Of a stretch of 64,000 nt of DNA, positions 1 through 8,004 are shown piece after piece. The stretch covers positions 62,001-126,000 of the forward strand of contig NZ_CABPRV010000009.1 in assembly GCF_902459735.1 (NCBI RefSeq), read 5' to 3'. This DNA comes from Pandoraea capi (GTDB taxonomy: Bacteria; Pseudomonadota; Gammaproteobacteria; Burkholderiales; Burkholderiaceae). A program made the position numbers and the translations under genes. The stretch's first letter is position 1. Every line of letters begins with the position of its first letter. The notes under the pieces are model-generated. The model ran no database searches. It was not told where the DNA came from and saw only the letters and a list, made by a program, of their open reading frames with translations.

Positions 1-219
1 GCCGAGGCCATGCGCGTGGCCGAACTCGAGCGTGCGCAGCGCATGCTCGCGCGTGGCGACGACCCTGCCGCCGTGCTCGAAGCCCTGTCCCAGTCCCTCA
101 CCAAGAAATTCCTGCACGGCCCGACCCACGCGCTGAATACGGCGCGCGGCGATTCGCGCGAGCAAATCATTCACCTCATTCCCGAACTGTTCCGCACCTC
201 GGGATCCGCCGACAAATAG
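1..219 (+). CDS. hemA: Glutamyl-tRNA reductase, C-terminal fragment (cut by window edge)
   Basis: The open frame runs from the first base to a TAG at 217-219 and gives about 72 residues; the rest of the gene lies left of the window. The peptide is helical and carries the family's C-terminal signature (LARGDDP, then [14 protein letters not shown]), the dimerisation end of glutamyl-tRNA reductase, which makes glutamate-1-semialdehyde for tetrapyrrole synthesis. The next gene starts one base after the stop, and hemA-prfA-prmC is the usual order in Burkholderiaceae. Catalytic Cys and NADPH domains are outside the window, so only the C-terminus supports the call. Confidence 0.9.
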   Translation, partial: AEAMRVAELERAQRMLARGDDPAAVLEALSQSLTKKFLHGPTHALNTARGDSREQIIHLIPELFRTSGSADK

Positions 220-1302
220 ATGAAAGCGAGCATGCAAGCCAAGCTCGACCAATTGACGCAACGTCTGGTCGAGCTTGATGGCCTATTGAGCCAGGGCGAC
301 GTTACCCGCGACCTGGACAACTACCGCAAGCTCACGCGCGAACACGCCGAGCTGGCGCCGGTCGTCGCGCAATATCAACAGTATCGTCAGGCGCAGAACG
401 ATGTCACGGCAGCGCAGGAAATGGCGGCCGATCCGGAAATGCGCGAGTTCGCCGAAGACGAGGCCATGAATGCCCGCGCCCGCATGGACGACATGGAAGG
501 CACGTTGCAGCGCATGCTGCTGCCGCGCGACCCGAACGACGATCGCAACATCTATCTGGAAATCCGTGCCGGCACCGGCGGCGACGAATCGGCGCTGTTC
601 GCGGGCGATCTGCTGCGCATGTACACGCGCTACGCGGAGCGCCAACGCTGGCAGGTGGAGATCATGTCGGCCAGCGAGTCGGATCTGGGCGGTTACAAGG
701 AAGTGATCGTCCGGCTGATCGGTCAGGGCGCGTATTCGCGGCTGAAGTTCGAATCGGGAGGGCATCGCGTGCAGCGCGTGCCCGCCACGGAAACGCAGGG
801 GCGTATTCATACGTCCGCCTGTACCGTGGCCGTGATGCCCGAAGCCGACGATGTCGCCGACGTCGAAATCAACCCGGCAGACATCCGCATCGACACGTTC
901 CGTGCGTCGGGGGCGGGCGGCCAGCACGTCAACAAGACGGACTCGGCCGTGCGCATCACGCACTTGCCCACGGGCATCGTCGTGGAATGTCAGGACGACC
1001 GCTCGCAGCATCGCAACAAGGACAAGGCGCTCAAGGTGCTCGCGGCGCGTATCAAGGACGCCCAGCTCCGTGCCCAGCAAGCCAAGGAAGCGGCCACGCG
1101 CAAGAGCCTGATCGGCTCGGGCGACCGCTCCGAGCGCATTCGCACGTACAACTTCCCGCAGGGGCGGATGACGGATCACCGCATCAACCTCACGCTCTAC
1201 AAGCTCGAATACATCATGGACGGGGATCTCGACGAGATGATCAACGCGCTGGTGACCGAGCATCAGGCGGAATTGCTGGCGTCGCTGGGCGAGGCGGCCT
1301 GA
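220..1302 (+). CDS. prfA: Peptide chain release factor 1
   Basis: A 360-residue cytosolic class I release factor that recognises UAA and UAG and triggers peptidyl-tRNA hydrolysis. The codon-reading PAT motif lies in [10 protein letters not shown] (about residue 190) and the catalytic GGQ in GAGGQHVNK (about residue 234); both are intact. Length is the family norm. The ATG immediately follows the hemA stop, and the TGA overlaps the prmC ATG by one base (TGATG), so termination-coupled translation of prmC is likely. That is apt, because PrmC methylates the Gln of this GGQ. Confidence 0.98.
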   Translation: MKASMQAKLDQLTQRLVELDGLLSQGDVTRDLDNYRKLTREHAELAPVVAQYQQYRQAQNDVTAAQEMAADPEMREFAEDEAMNARARMDDMEGTLQRMLLPRDPNDDRNIYLEIRAGTGGDESALFAGDLLRMYTRYAERQRWQVEIMSASESDLGGYKEVIVRLIGQGAYSRLKFESGGHRVQRVPATETQGRIHTSACTVAVMPEADDVADVEINPADIRIDTFRASGAGGQHVNKTDSAVRITHLPTGIVVECQDDRSQHRNKDKALKVLAARIKDAQLRAQQAKEAATRKSLIGSGDRSERIRTYNFPQGRMTDHRINLTLYKLEYIMDGDLDEMINALVTEHQAELLASLGEAA

Positions 1303-2195
1303 TGGCGTCGGGCGCGGCTGAAGCGACCGACGCAAACGTTGGCGAGAACGGTCAGACAGGCATTGCCACGGTCGCGTCGCTGCTGCGTGAGCCGGGGCTT
1401 CCGCCGGCGGAGTCGCGCATTCTGCTCTCCCACGTGCTCGGCTGGACCCGCACCCAACTGATCACCCGCGACCGCGAGCCGCTCGCCCCCGAGACGGTCG
1501 CCGTCTACCGGGCGCTGCACATGCGTCGCGTGGCAGGCGAACCCATCGCCTACCTCACCGGCACACGGGAATTCTTCGGGCTGACGCTGACGGTGAGTCC
1601 GTCAGTGCTCATCCCCCGGCCGGAAACGGAACTGCTCGTGGAACTGGCGCTCTCGCGCATCGAATCGCGCCGCGCACCGCGCGTGCTCGATCTGGGGACC
1701 GGCAGCGGCGCCATCGCGTTGGCCATTGCGCATCGCCGTCCGGATGCGCAGGTCACTGCCGTCGACCGCTCGGGCGATGCCCTCGATGTCGCCCGGGAGA
1801 ACGCCCGGCAGCTCGGGCTGGAGACGCGCGTCGAGTTTCTCGAAAGCGACTGGTACGCGGCGCTGCCTGCGGATGGCGACGGGTATGCACCGTTCGACAT
1901 CATCGTCTCCAATCCGCCTTATATCGTGTCGGGCGACGAACATCTCTCACAGGGCGACCTGCGCTTCGAACCGGTCGACGCCCTCACCGATCATGCCGAT
2001 GGTCTGGCCGCGCTGCGCGTCATCGTCGCCGGGGCGCCGTCACGGCTGCTGCCCGATAGCTGGCTGCTGTGCGAGCACGGCTACCACCAGGCGGCGGACG
2101 TCCGCGCGCTTTGCTCGGCGGCAGGCTTCGCGGACGTGATGTCCGAGCGCGATCTCGCCGGGATCGAGCGCACCACGGGCGGCCGGCGGGTCTGA
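1302..2195 (+). CDS. prmC: Release factor glutamine N5-methyltransferase
   Basis: A 297-residue class I SAM-dependent methyltransferase that modifies the GGQ glutamine of RF1 and RF2. The SAM-binding strand is LDLGTGSGAIALAIA and the substrate motif is NPPY (SNPPYIVSG). Upstream in-frame sequence exists back to 987, but the ATG at 1302 overlaps the prfA stop by one base and gives the normal protein length, so it is preferred. The substrate gene prfA is directly upstream. A stretch of about 120 bases separates it from grxD. Confidence 0.96.
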   Translation: MASGAAEATDANVGENGQTGIATVASLLREPGLPPAESRILLSHVLGWTRTQLITRDREPLAPETVAVYRALHMRRVAGEPIAYLTGTREFFGLTLTVSPSVLIPRPETELLVELALSRIESRRAPRVLDLGTGSGAIALAIAHRRPDAQVTAVDRSGDALDVARENARQLGLETRVEFLESDWYAALPADGDGYAPFDIIVSNPPYIVSGDEHLSQGDLRFEPVDALTDHADGLAALRVIVAGAPSRLLPDSWLLCEHGYHQAADVRALCSAAGFADVMSERDLAGIERTTGGRRV

Positions 2196-2317
2196 GCGTC
2201 TGAGCATCGGGCAGACGGTGTCCGAAAGGGCGGCCGAGCGGCGTCCGACGGACCCGCCCGAAAACCGCTAAAATGCCGGATACGCCGACTTTCCGGCATC
2301 CCCACGGGCTTCCGATC

Positions 2318-2632
2318 ATGACTACCCAGCAACGTATCCAGCAAATCGTCTCCGAACATCCCGTCGTCCTTTTCATGAAGGGCAACGCGCAATTCCCGAT
2401 GTGCGGCTTCTCGGGCCGTGCCGTGCAGATCCTGAAGGCATGCGAAGTGGGCGACCTGTTCACGGTCGACGTGCTGCAAGACGACGAAATTCGTCAGGGT
2501 ATTAAGGAATTCGCCAACTGGCCGACCATTCCGCAGCTCTACATCAACGGCGAATTCATCGGCGGCTCGGACATCATGATGGAGATGTACCAGAGCGGCG
2601 AACTCAAGCAGGTTCTCGCCGAACTCGCCTGA
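2318..2632 (+). CDS. grxD: Monothiol glutaredoxin, Grx4 type
   Basis: A 104-residue monothiol glutaredoxin with the CGFS active site (FPMCGFSGRAVQIL) and the family's WPTIPQLYING and GGSDIMMEM segments. Such proteins bind a 2Fe-2S cluster with glutathione and pass clusters on within the cytosol. An earlier in-frame ATG at 2273 would add 15 residues that do not resemble the family, so the ATG at 2318 (MTTQQRIQ) is chosen. It sits in the hemA-prfA-prmC-grxD-ubiX run seen in Burkholderiaceae. Confidence 0.95.
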   Translation: MTTQQRIQQIVSEHPVVLFMKGNAQFPMCGFSGRAVQILKACEVGDLFTVDVLQDDEIRQGIKEFANWPTIPQLYINGEFIGGSDIMMEMYQSGELKQVLAELA

Positions 2633-2667
2633 TTTCACGTTTCGCCGATTTCGCCGATCCGCGGTCG

Positions 2668-3279
2668 ATGACGGTTTCGACGGGAGCCTCCCGAACGCCT
2701 GCACGTCTGGTCGTCGCCATTACGGGCGCGACCGGTGCAGTGTATGGCGTGCGCCTGCTCGAACGCCTGCGCGCAATGGGCGGCGTGGAAACGCATCTGA
2801 TGGTGTCGAGCGCGGGCTGGCTGACGCTGCGCCACGAACTCGGCATGGAACGCTCGGACGTTCAGGCGCTGGCCGATCAGTACCACAGCGTGCGTGAGAT
2901 CGGCGCGAACATCGCCAGCGGCTCGTTCGCCACGGCGGGCATGATCGTCGCGCCCTGCTCGATGAAGACGCTCGCGAGCGTCGCTCACGGGCTCTCGGAC
3001 AACCTGATCGCGCGCGCCGCCGACGTCACCCTGAAGGAGCGCCGCCGCCTCGTGCTGATGGTGCGGGAAACGCCCTTCAACCTCGCGCATCTGCGCAATA
3101 TGACCGCCGTGACCGAGATGGGCGGCATCGTCTATCCGCCACTGCCCGCGTTCTACAACCGCCCCGCATCGCTCGACGCGATGGTCGACGATACGGTCGC
3201 GCGCGTGATCGATCTTTTCGGCATTGCCCCGCCGGTGGCGTCAAGCTGGGACGGGCTCGGCAAAGACGCCGAAGTCTGA
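2668..3279 (+). CDS. ubiX: Flavin prenyltransferase UbiX
   Basis: A 203-residue flavoprotein that makes prenylated FMN, the cofactor of the UbiD decarboxylase in ubiquinone synthesis. The N-terminal ITGATGAVYG phosphate loop, VAPCSMKTLASVAHGLSDNL and RETPFNLAHLRNM segments are diagnostic. It lies 35 bases after grxD on the same strand. The first ten or so residues are variable; the start at 2668 could be slightly upstream of the true one, but no better ATG precedes the ITGATG block. Confidence 0.94.
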   Translation: MTVSTGASRTPARLVVAITGATGAVYGVRLLERLRAMGGVETHLMVSSAGWLTLRHELGMERSDVQALADQYHSVREIGANIASGSFATAGMIVAPCSMKTLASVAHGLSDNLIARAADVTLKERRRLVLMVRETPFNLAHLRNMTAVTEMGGIVYPPLPAFYNRPASLDAMVDDTVARVIDLFGIAPPVASSWDGLGKDAEV

Positions 3280-3362
3280 CACGCCTCGGCACTGCGCAGC
3301 ACATCCCGGTCAACGGCCGCGCGCACGCGATCTCACTGACGCCCGGCTTCACGGCCCCTCGT

Positions 3363-3436
3363 TTCGGCTTCGGCTTCGGCTTCGGCTTCGGCATTACGGC
3401 ATTACGGCATTACGGCATTACGGCATTACGGCATTA
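3363..3436. repeat. Two adjoining short tandem repeats
   Basis: Five exact copies of the hexamer TTCGGC (3363-3392) pass directly into five exact copies of the octamer ATTACGGC (3393-3432) and a decayed sixth (ATTAGGCC). The array sits between the ends of two convergent genes (ubiX and the VOC gene). The core CGGC is shared by both units. This is a simple-sequence array, likely variable in copy number between strains; no function is evident. Confidence 0.95.
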
Positions 3437-3451
3437 GGCCGCTACCTCACC

Positions 3452-3982
3452 TCACGCCATCCAGCCAGCGTTGCAGTGTGTCGAGCGCCCCTGAGCCTGT
3501 CCGGCGGCCGATTCCGGTGTCTGAACGCACAACTCCAGCATGATCTCGTTCGGGTCCAGCAAGTAAAGATGCTCACCATCGCCGTGACGCTCGGCCGCAA
3601 ACGGCACCTCATACGCCGTCAGACGCGATTTCCAGCGATCGAGTGACTCGAGGTCTCGCACGCGTAGCGCCACGTGGTGGATCTGTGTTGCAGGCGTGTC
3701 GGGATGAGGCTCGGGCGCGAGGCCGTCGCAATTGAAGAACGCGAGGGCTTCGCCCGGCGCGATCTGGTAACTCACCAGCAAATAGGGTTTGCCCCACAGA
3801 TGGCTCATGCCGGTTTGCGCACCCGCCAGCGTGAACCCCATGACCTCGACGTAGAATCGATGCGTGAGCGTCGCGTCGTAACTCGGATACGCGACGTGAT
3901 CGATCGCCACAGGAGTGACAGCAGGCACGCGTGCCGTGGATTCGACGGCAAGGCTGAGGTCTGGCACGGCCTGATTCATCAC
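3452..3982 (-). CDS. VOC (glyoxalase/dioxygenase fold) family protein
   Basis: A 176-residue single-module vicinal-oxygen-chelate protein. Candidate metal ligands are His in IDHVAY (about residue 29), His in HHVALRV (about residue 100) and Glu in IMLELCV (about residue 150). RFYVEVMGFTL and LYLLDPN are typical of the glyoxalase/bleomycin-resistance fold. The substrate cannot be read from sequence. It converges with ubiX across the tandem-repeat array and has its own likely promoter upstream. The C-terminal 25 residues are low-complexity and may not belong to the fold. Confidence 0.8.
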   Translation of the reverse strand: MMNQAVPDLSLAVESTARVPAVTPVAIDHVAYPSYDATLTHRFYVEVMGFTLAGAQTGMSHLWGKPYLLVSYQIAPGEALAFFNCDGLAPEPHPDTPATQIHHVALRVRDLESLDRWKSRLTAYEVPFAAERHGDGEHLYLLDPNEIMLELCVQTPESAAGQAQGRSTHCNAGWMA

Positions 3983-4031
3983 GATCCCCCGGCGTGCAAA
4001 GTGGCGACGGCAATCGGGAAACTGCGTTTCT

Positions 4032-4061
4032 AGTGTAGTCCTGCAACCCGCGTGGCATCAA
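4032..4061 (-). promoter_or_regulatory. Candidate sigma-70 promoter of the VOC gene
   Basis: On the minus strand TTGATG (-35, 4061-4056) is followed after 18 bases by TACACT (-10, 4037-4032). Transcription would start near 4025, about 40 bases before the VOC start at 3982. Found by eye only. Confidence 0.4.
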
Positions 4062-4178
4062 CCGAGTGTCAGCCGGAGCCGCATGGACTATAGTGAAAAC
4101 GCCACACTTTGCTCGCCGGACGGCATGTTCGCGTGCATCCCCCCAGTGGTGTGACAGGTTTGCGACCGGAGTTTTGTC

Positions 4179-4481
4179 ATGGAGACCGCTTTTTCCTCGC
4201 TTCCGCCCGTCGTCGTCTACGCCGTCGTGACGCTCGTTTTCGTCATGCTGGTGCTTGTGGTGCCTGCCGGCGCCCGCTGGCGCAACGTCGCCTGGCCGGC
4301 GGCCGTGCCCCCGCTTTCGCCGCATCGTCCCGGCGACCTGCTCGGCACACCGCGCACGCCCTACTGGCGCTCGCCGGACGACACGCAGGATCTGCGTCGC
4401 CCCTCCTACTTCGCAACCTCTGCGCGACGCGGTCGTCGCCCGGCCAGCTTTCTCGCCCCGCGCGATCACCAGCGCCGCTGA
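4179..4481 (+). CDS. Small single-pass membrane protein, unknown function
   Basis: A 100-residue frame with a GGAG ribosome-binding site at a normal distance from its ATG. Residues 7-29 form one strong hydrophobic segment (VVVYAVVTLVFVMLVLVV); the remainder is Arg/Pro-rich and hydrophilic, suggesting a short outside end and a basic cytoplasmic tail. I do not recognise the family. The overlapping long reading frames in other phases lack such a start and look like shadows. A possible -10 (TATAGT) lies at 4089-4094 without a good -35. Confidence 0.5.
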   Translation: METAFSSLPPVVVYAVVTLVFVMLVLVVPAGARWRNVAWPAAVPPLSPHRPGDLLGTPRTPYWRSPDDTQDLRRPSYFATSARRGRRPASFLAPRDHQRR

Positions 4482-4799
4482 GTGCAGACTGCCGACTGAC
4501 CCGCCCGGGCGTCACCCAACGCCCGGCACTCGCCCCTCGCCCATCCTCCCACGACGCTCGACATTTTCCTCGGCCAGCATCACGCCCGGCGACCACAATC
4601 GCAGGCCACCTTACGCCTTGTTACATCTGTAGTGCCGCGGTAGCACCGTGCGCCGTCGGCCGTCCGTAGAATTCGATTCAAGGCGCGCGCCTGCGTGTCG
4701 ATGCCACGAGGCACGGGAACGGCAGGCAAGCACGACATCGAGCGATATCTGCCCGTTCGTGCAGGGAGCGCGAGATCGAAAAAGAGAGAAGGAGAACAG
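4482..4799. other. Gene-free stretch upstream of the exported protein
   Basis: About 320 bases with no reading frame I can support on either strand. The last 100 bases must carry the promoter and leader of the gene at 4800, whose GGAG site is at 4791-4794. No convincing -35/-10 pair or hairpin seen. Confidence 0.5.
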
Positions 4800-5117
4800 A
4801 TGCAACATCGTTTGTGGATTGCGACGGCAGCCGTTGCCGGCCTCGCAGCAGCTTTCACGTCGGGCAGTGCCTTTGCCCGCACCGACGTCTCGGTCAACAT
4901 CGGCATTCCCGGTCCGGCCTTCGTCGCGCCGGGTCCGGTCTACGCGCCGCCCCCGGTCTATGCGGCCCCAGCGCCGATGGTCGTCGCACCGCCGCCGCCC
5001 GTCGTCTATGGTCCGCCCCCGCGTTACTGGCGCGGCCCGCCGCCGCGTCACTGGCATCACGACCGTGGTTGGGATCGCCGTGGCTGGGATCATCGCGACG
5101 GACATCACCACCGGTAA
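4800..5117 (+). CDS. Exported Pro/Ala-rich, His/Trp-tailed protein (PXPV-like)
   Basis: A 105-residue protein with a Sec signal peptide (LWIATAAVAGLAAAFTSGSAFA, cleavage after about residue 25). The mature part is a run of PxPV/YAPP elements, ending in a Trp/His/Arg-rich tail (RHWHHDRGWDRRGWDHRDGHHHR region). Such small exported proteins are common in Burkholderiaceae and of unknown role; the tail suggests metal or surface binding, which is inference. The start at 4800 is chosen for the GGAGAAC site and the signal peptide; the frame opens upstream at 4695. A strong terminator follows. Confidence 0.75.
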   Translation: MQHRLWIATAAVAGLAAAFTSGSAFARTDVSVNIGIPGPAFVAPGPVYAPPPVYAAPAPMVVAPPPPVVYGPPPRYWRGPPPRHWHHDRGWDRRGWDHRDGHHHR

Positions 5118-5137
5118 GCGCGTTCGCCACGAAGGCG

Positions 5138-5178
5138 AAAAAAGCCCCGCAAGGTCGCTCGACCTGCGGGGCTTTTTT
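5138..5178 (+). terminator. Rho-independent terminator
   Basis: A stem with arms about 5138-5157 and 5160-5178 (AAAAAAGCCCCGC pairing with GCGGGGCTTTTTT, extended by AGGTCG/CGACCT with one bulged A) ends in six Ts. It lies 20 bases after the exported-protein stop. The A-run on the left arm makes it usable from both strands. Confidence 0.92.
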
Positions 5179-5449
5179 ACTCGCCAGGATTTCAAGCCAC
5201 ATCGCACATCAGCGGCTTCATAGCGCTTCCAGCCTTTCAAGACATCGTCAGTCGTTGCCACCGGTGTCGCCGACGCTCATGCAATGCGCGCATGAAGCTT
5301 CGCAAATTTATCGAAGCTTCATGCGTCATCGCGCACTGACGAATTCACCAGTTTTTGAATTAGCTTTGATCGCATTAATACCCTGAATTGTCTTGCATTC
5401 TCATCCGGAAAAATGAAAGCCATTTCACCGAAAGAGAACGCGTCGGACA
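5179..5449. other. Intergenic stretch between terminator and small lipoprotein gene
   Basis: Together with the terminator this makes a 330-base gap after 5117. The second half (about 5290-5420) is markedly AT-richer than the surroundings. No supportable gene on either strand and no second strong terminator seen. Confidence 0.5.
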
Positions 5450-5563
5450 TCAATAGCGATAGCAGCAACGATGTCCGTAATAGCCCCCGTAATAAGGCCG
5501 CTCCGGAACGACGACACATCCGGCAAGGGTAATGGCAAGCAACGCAGCAACGACTAACTTCAT
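5450..5563 (-). CDS. Very small lipoprotein (37 residues)
   Basis: A minus-strand frame from ATG at 5563 to TGA at 5450-5452. The N-terminus MKLVVAALLAITLAGC is a lipoprotein signal with a clear lipobox (LAGC), leaving a mature peptide of 22 residues rich in Tyr, Gly and Cys (PYYGGYYGHRCCYRY). A GGAG site lies eight bases before the ATG, which supports translation. Its size resembles small entericidin-like or osmotically induced lipoproteins, but I do not recognise the family. The gene stands alone between a terminator and the regulatory stretch upstream. Confidence 0.7.
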   Translation of the reverse strand: MKLVVAALLAITLAGCVVVPERPYYGGYYGHRCCYRY

Positions 5564-5690
5564 GATCTGACTCCACAGGGACGAACGCGAATCCGTTCGC
5601 TTTCTTTATATCGTCGCGGCTGTAGGAAGCCCATCACGTGTCTGTAAGCCGTGTAAGCGAAGGTTGCCAAACGGGGAATGTGTCGCACTT

Positions 5691-5724
5691 TGTTACGTAA
5701 CGCGGTGGGCGTGTGTTCGTAACA
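5691..5724 (+). promoter_or_regulatory. Paired upstream activator sites for the sigma-54 promoter
   Basis: Two related dyads, TGTTACGTAAC (5691-5701, with a perfect GTTACGTAAC core) and TGTTCGTAACA (5714-5724), have centres 23 bases apart, about two helical turns. They end 73 bases before the sigma-54 promoter at 5797, the usual place for enhancer-binding-protein sites. The protein that binds them is not encoded next door. Confidence 0.55.
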
Positions 5725-5796
5725 TCGCCCGATAGCGGCATTCCACGCATCTGCGAAAACCCAATAAATACGGGGCTTTCTCAAGTTTCGTGTCGC

Positions 5797-5812
5797 TGGC
5801 ACAGCGCTTGCA
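5797..5812 (+). promoter_or_regulatory. Sigma-54 (-24/-12) promoter
   Basis: TGGCACAGCGCTTGCA matches the sigma-54 consensus TGGCACG-N4-TTGCA at all but one position with exact GG-to-GC spacing. Transcription is predicted to start near 5823 on the plus strand. No protein start follows at a sensible distance before a terminator, so the product appears to be a non-coding RNA. Confidence 0.8.
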
Positions 5813-5822
5813 TAGTCATAAG

Positions 5823-5904
5823 CGTCGCCCTTTCAATTGCCCCGAAGAGTGCGGCTTTGACTCAAACCCTCCTCCCGTTGCAGACACGGGAGGAGGCTTT
5901 TTTT
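5823..5904 (+). ncRNA. Predicted sigma-54-dependent small RNA, about 80 nt
   Basis: The segment starts about 12 bases after the -12 element and ends at the T-run of an intrinsic terminator. The first 45 bases look largely unstructured. The terminator's left arm contains CCUCCUCCCG, complementary to Shine-Dalgarno sequences, so the RNA could pair with ribosome-binding sites if this arm opens. No frame with a good ribosome site lies inside. Promoter, upstream dyads and terminator are directly visible; the RNA itself and any targets are inference. Confidence 0.65.
5868..5904 (+). terminator. Rho-independent terminator of the predicted small RNA
   Basis: A perfect 10-base stem, CCTCCTCCCG (5868-5877) with CGGGAGGAGG (5887-5896), a 9-base loop, then C and seven Ts. 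No protein gene precedes it on the plus strand for several hundred bases, so it serves the transcript from the sigma-54 promoter. Confidence 0.9.
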
Positions 5905-6270
5905 CAAATCTCTCCGATCCTTGCCGGAACCTGTTTCCGACAAGCGATCGCGCCAATTTCCTGCACCGTGAATGTGCAGGCGCATTCGTATTCCTATTTC
6001 ATCTGTGCGTTTGAAATGTATCGACGCTATAACGGCGTCGACTTCCTATGCGATTCATTTATCTTTAAAGCCTTATTGGATGCGGTTTTCGAAGCGATTC
6101 CCCTTGGCATCGGCATAAACCAGATGCGGGTAGGCACCGATCTCAAGTTGCCTATTTCGCTGTCGTAATCGCGTCTATAGAGGACTGCGTTCTCAATTGG
6201 GGGGGCACGCAGATCCCTTTCGTGACGGCCGCACGACACGCGCCGGGGCAAGCGTCTCAGGGGAATAGTC
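5905..6270. other. Leader/promoter stretch of the chemosensory operon
   Basis: No gene seen; the plus-strand frame across it lacks a ribosome site and family character. Two small dyads are present: CCTGCAC/GTGCAGG (5960-5980) and TCGACGC/GCGTCGA (6021-6041), neither followed by a T-run. AT content is higher than average between 5990 and 6170, where the receptor gene's promoter should lie. I could not find a flagellar sigma-28 element. Confidence 0.45.
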
Positions 6271-7968
6271 ATGGAAATCGCCACGCCTGAATTCCAGATG
6301 GAACAACAGGAACTACAGGCCGTCACCGCCGCACTCAACCGCGTGCAGGCCGTCATCGAGTTCGACTTGCAGGGTCGCATTCTTCACGCCAACGAGAATT
6401 TCCTGCAAACGGTCGGTTACCGGCTCGACGAAATTCAAGGCCAGCATCACCGGATGTTTTGCGAGCCGGACTACGCGGCGTCCAGCGCGTATCGCGATTT
6501 CTGGGCCAAGCTCGGCCGTGGCGAGTTCGATGCGGGCGAGTACAAGCGCCTCGGCAAAGGCGGGCGCGAAGTGTGGATCCGCGCCTCGTACAACCCGGTG
6601 TTCGACGCGAACGGTGTCGCTTACAAGGTCATCAAGTTCGCCACCGACGTCACGGCGGATCGCACGCGTCAGGCCGAGTTCGAGGGCAAGGTGCGCGCGA
6701 TGGACATCGCACAGGCCGTCATCGAATTCAACCTCGACGGCACCGTGATCACGGCCAACGACAACTTTCTGAAAACGCTCGGCTACTCGCTCGACGAGAT
6801 TCGCGGCAAGCACCACCGCGTGTTCTGCGAGTCGGATTACGCGGCGTCCAATGCCTACCGCGAGTTCTGGGCCAAGCTCAATCGCGGCGAATTCGACGCC
6901 GGCCGCTACAAGCGTCTTGGCAATGGCGGACGCGAAATCTGGATTCAGGCGACCTACAACCCGATCCTCGACGCGAACGGCCGGCCATACAAAGTCGTGA
7001 AGTTCGCCACGGACATCACGCAGCAAGTCGAGCTGGAAGCCAGCGTGAAGCGACGCGCCGAGGAAGATCAGCGCAAAGTGGCGTTGCTGCTCGACACCGT
7101 CAACCGTGCGGCCGCCGGTGATCTCACGGGTGAGATCGCGGTAGCGGGCACCGACCCCATCGATCAACTGGCCGACGGCATTCGCCACATGATGGACGAC
7201 CTGCGTGGCGTGATCGGCAAGGTCGTCAATTCGGCAGGCGAATTCTCGGGCGCGTCGCGCGACATCGCCGACCGGGCCAATACCGTGGCGACGGGCGCTC
7301 AGGCGCTGGGCGCGACGGTGGAGGAAATGAACGCGTCCATCGAAGAACTCACGGCGTCGATCAACTCGATTGCGGACAACACCAAGGGCGCCGACCAACT
7401 CGCCAAGTCGACCCAGCAGGAAGCGGAAACCGGCTCGCGCGCCATCGCCCGCTCGATCGAAGCGATGGAGCTGATCAACAAGTCGTCGGAAGACATCGGC
7501 GAGATCGTGAAGGTGATCGGCGAGATCGCCGGGCAAACCAACCTGCTCGCGTTCAACGCAGCCATCGAAGCGGCGCGCGCCGGTGAGCACGGTCTCGGCT
7601 TCTCGGTCGTGGCCGACGAAGTCCGTAAGCTCGCCGAACGCTCGTCGCAGGCGACCAAGGAAATTTCCAAGCTCATCAACGAATCGACCAAGCGTGTCGC
7701 GCAGGGCAGCGATGTGTCGCGTCAGGCCGGAGAAGCGTTCGAGAAGATCGTGAACGGTGTATCGCGCACCACGCAGGCGATTTCCGAGATTTCGTGCGCC
7801 GCCGAGGAACAACTCGTGGCGGCACGCGAAGTGAGCCTTGCCATCCAGCACGTCGCGGAAGAGACGGAGAAGTCGGCAGGTGCCTGCGAGACGATCGCGC
7901 AGGCAACGACCGGGTTGAATCAGGAGGCCGAGGCACTCGATCGCACCGTGTCTAGATTCAAGGTGTAA
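6271..7968 (+). CDS. Soluble methyl-accepting chemotaxis protein with two PAS domains
   Basis: A 565-residue receptor without any membrane segment or signal peptide. Two PAS/PAC units (about residues 20-130 and 142-252) are near duplicates: each has IEFxLxGxIxxANxNFL, HHRxFCExDYAAS, GEFDAGxYKRLGxGGRExWI and a KFATDxT end. A HAMP-like linker and a long signalling coiled coil follow, with the conserved tip [20 protein letters not shown]. No C-terminal CheR-tethering pentapeptide is present. The architecture resembles BdlA, the Pseudomonas biofilm-dispersal receptor. It heads an operon with cheR, cheD and cheW, so it is probably methylated and deamidated by its neighbours. The ligand or redox cofactor is unknown. 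Confidence 0.92.
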   Translation: MEIATPEFQMEQQELQAVTAALNRVQAVIEFDLQGRILHANENFLQTVGYRLDEIQGQHHRMFCEPDYAASSAYRDFWAKLGRGEFDAGEYKRLGKGGREVWIRASYNPVFDANGVAYKVIKFATDVTADRTRQAEFEGKVRAMDIAQAVIEFNLDGTVITANDNFLKTLGYSLDEIRGKHHRVFCESDYAASNAYREFWAKLNRGEFDAGRYKRLGNGGREIWIQATYNPILDANGRPYKVVKFATDITQQVELEASVKRRAEEDQRKVALLLDTVNRAAAGDLTGEIAVAGTDPIDQLADGIRHMMDDLRGVIGKVVNSAGEFSGASRDIADRANTVATGAQALGATVEEMNASIEELTASINSIADNTKGADQLAKSTQQEAETGSRAIARSIEAMELINKSSEDIGEIVKVIGEIAGQTNLLAFNAAIEAARAGEHGLGFSVVADEVRKLAERSSQATKEISKLINESTKRVAQGSDVSRQAGEAFEKIVNGVSRTTQAISEISCAAEEQLVAAREVSLAIQHVAEETEKSAGACETIAQATTGLNQEAEALDRTVSRFKV

Positions 7969-8004
7969 GCACGCGCTTCCCAACGTCCGCCTGGAGAGCC
8001 CGAT

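Noticed and set aside
3363-3436. CRISPR array
   Set aside because: Units are 6 and 8 bases with no spacers and no cas genes.
3962-3978. TGGCACGGCCTGATTCA as a second sigma-54 site
   Set aside because: The -24 half fits but there is no TTGC at the right spacing, and it lies inside the VOC coding sequence.
5713-6168. 151-residue plus-strand frame crossing the sigma-54 promoter and terminator
   Set aside because: It would run through a strong intrinsic terminator and has no ribosome site or recognisable sequence.
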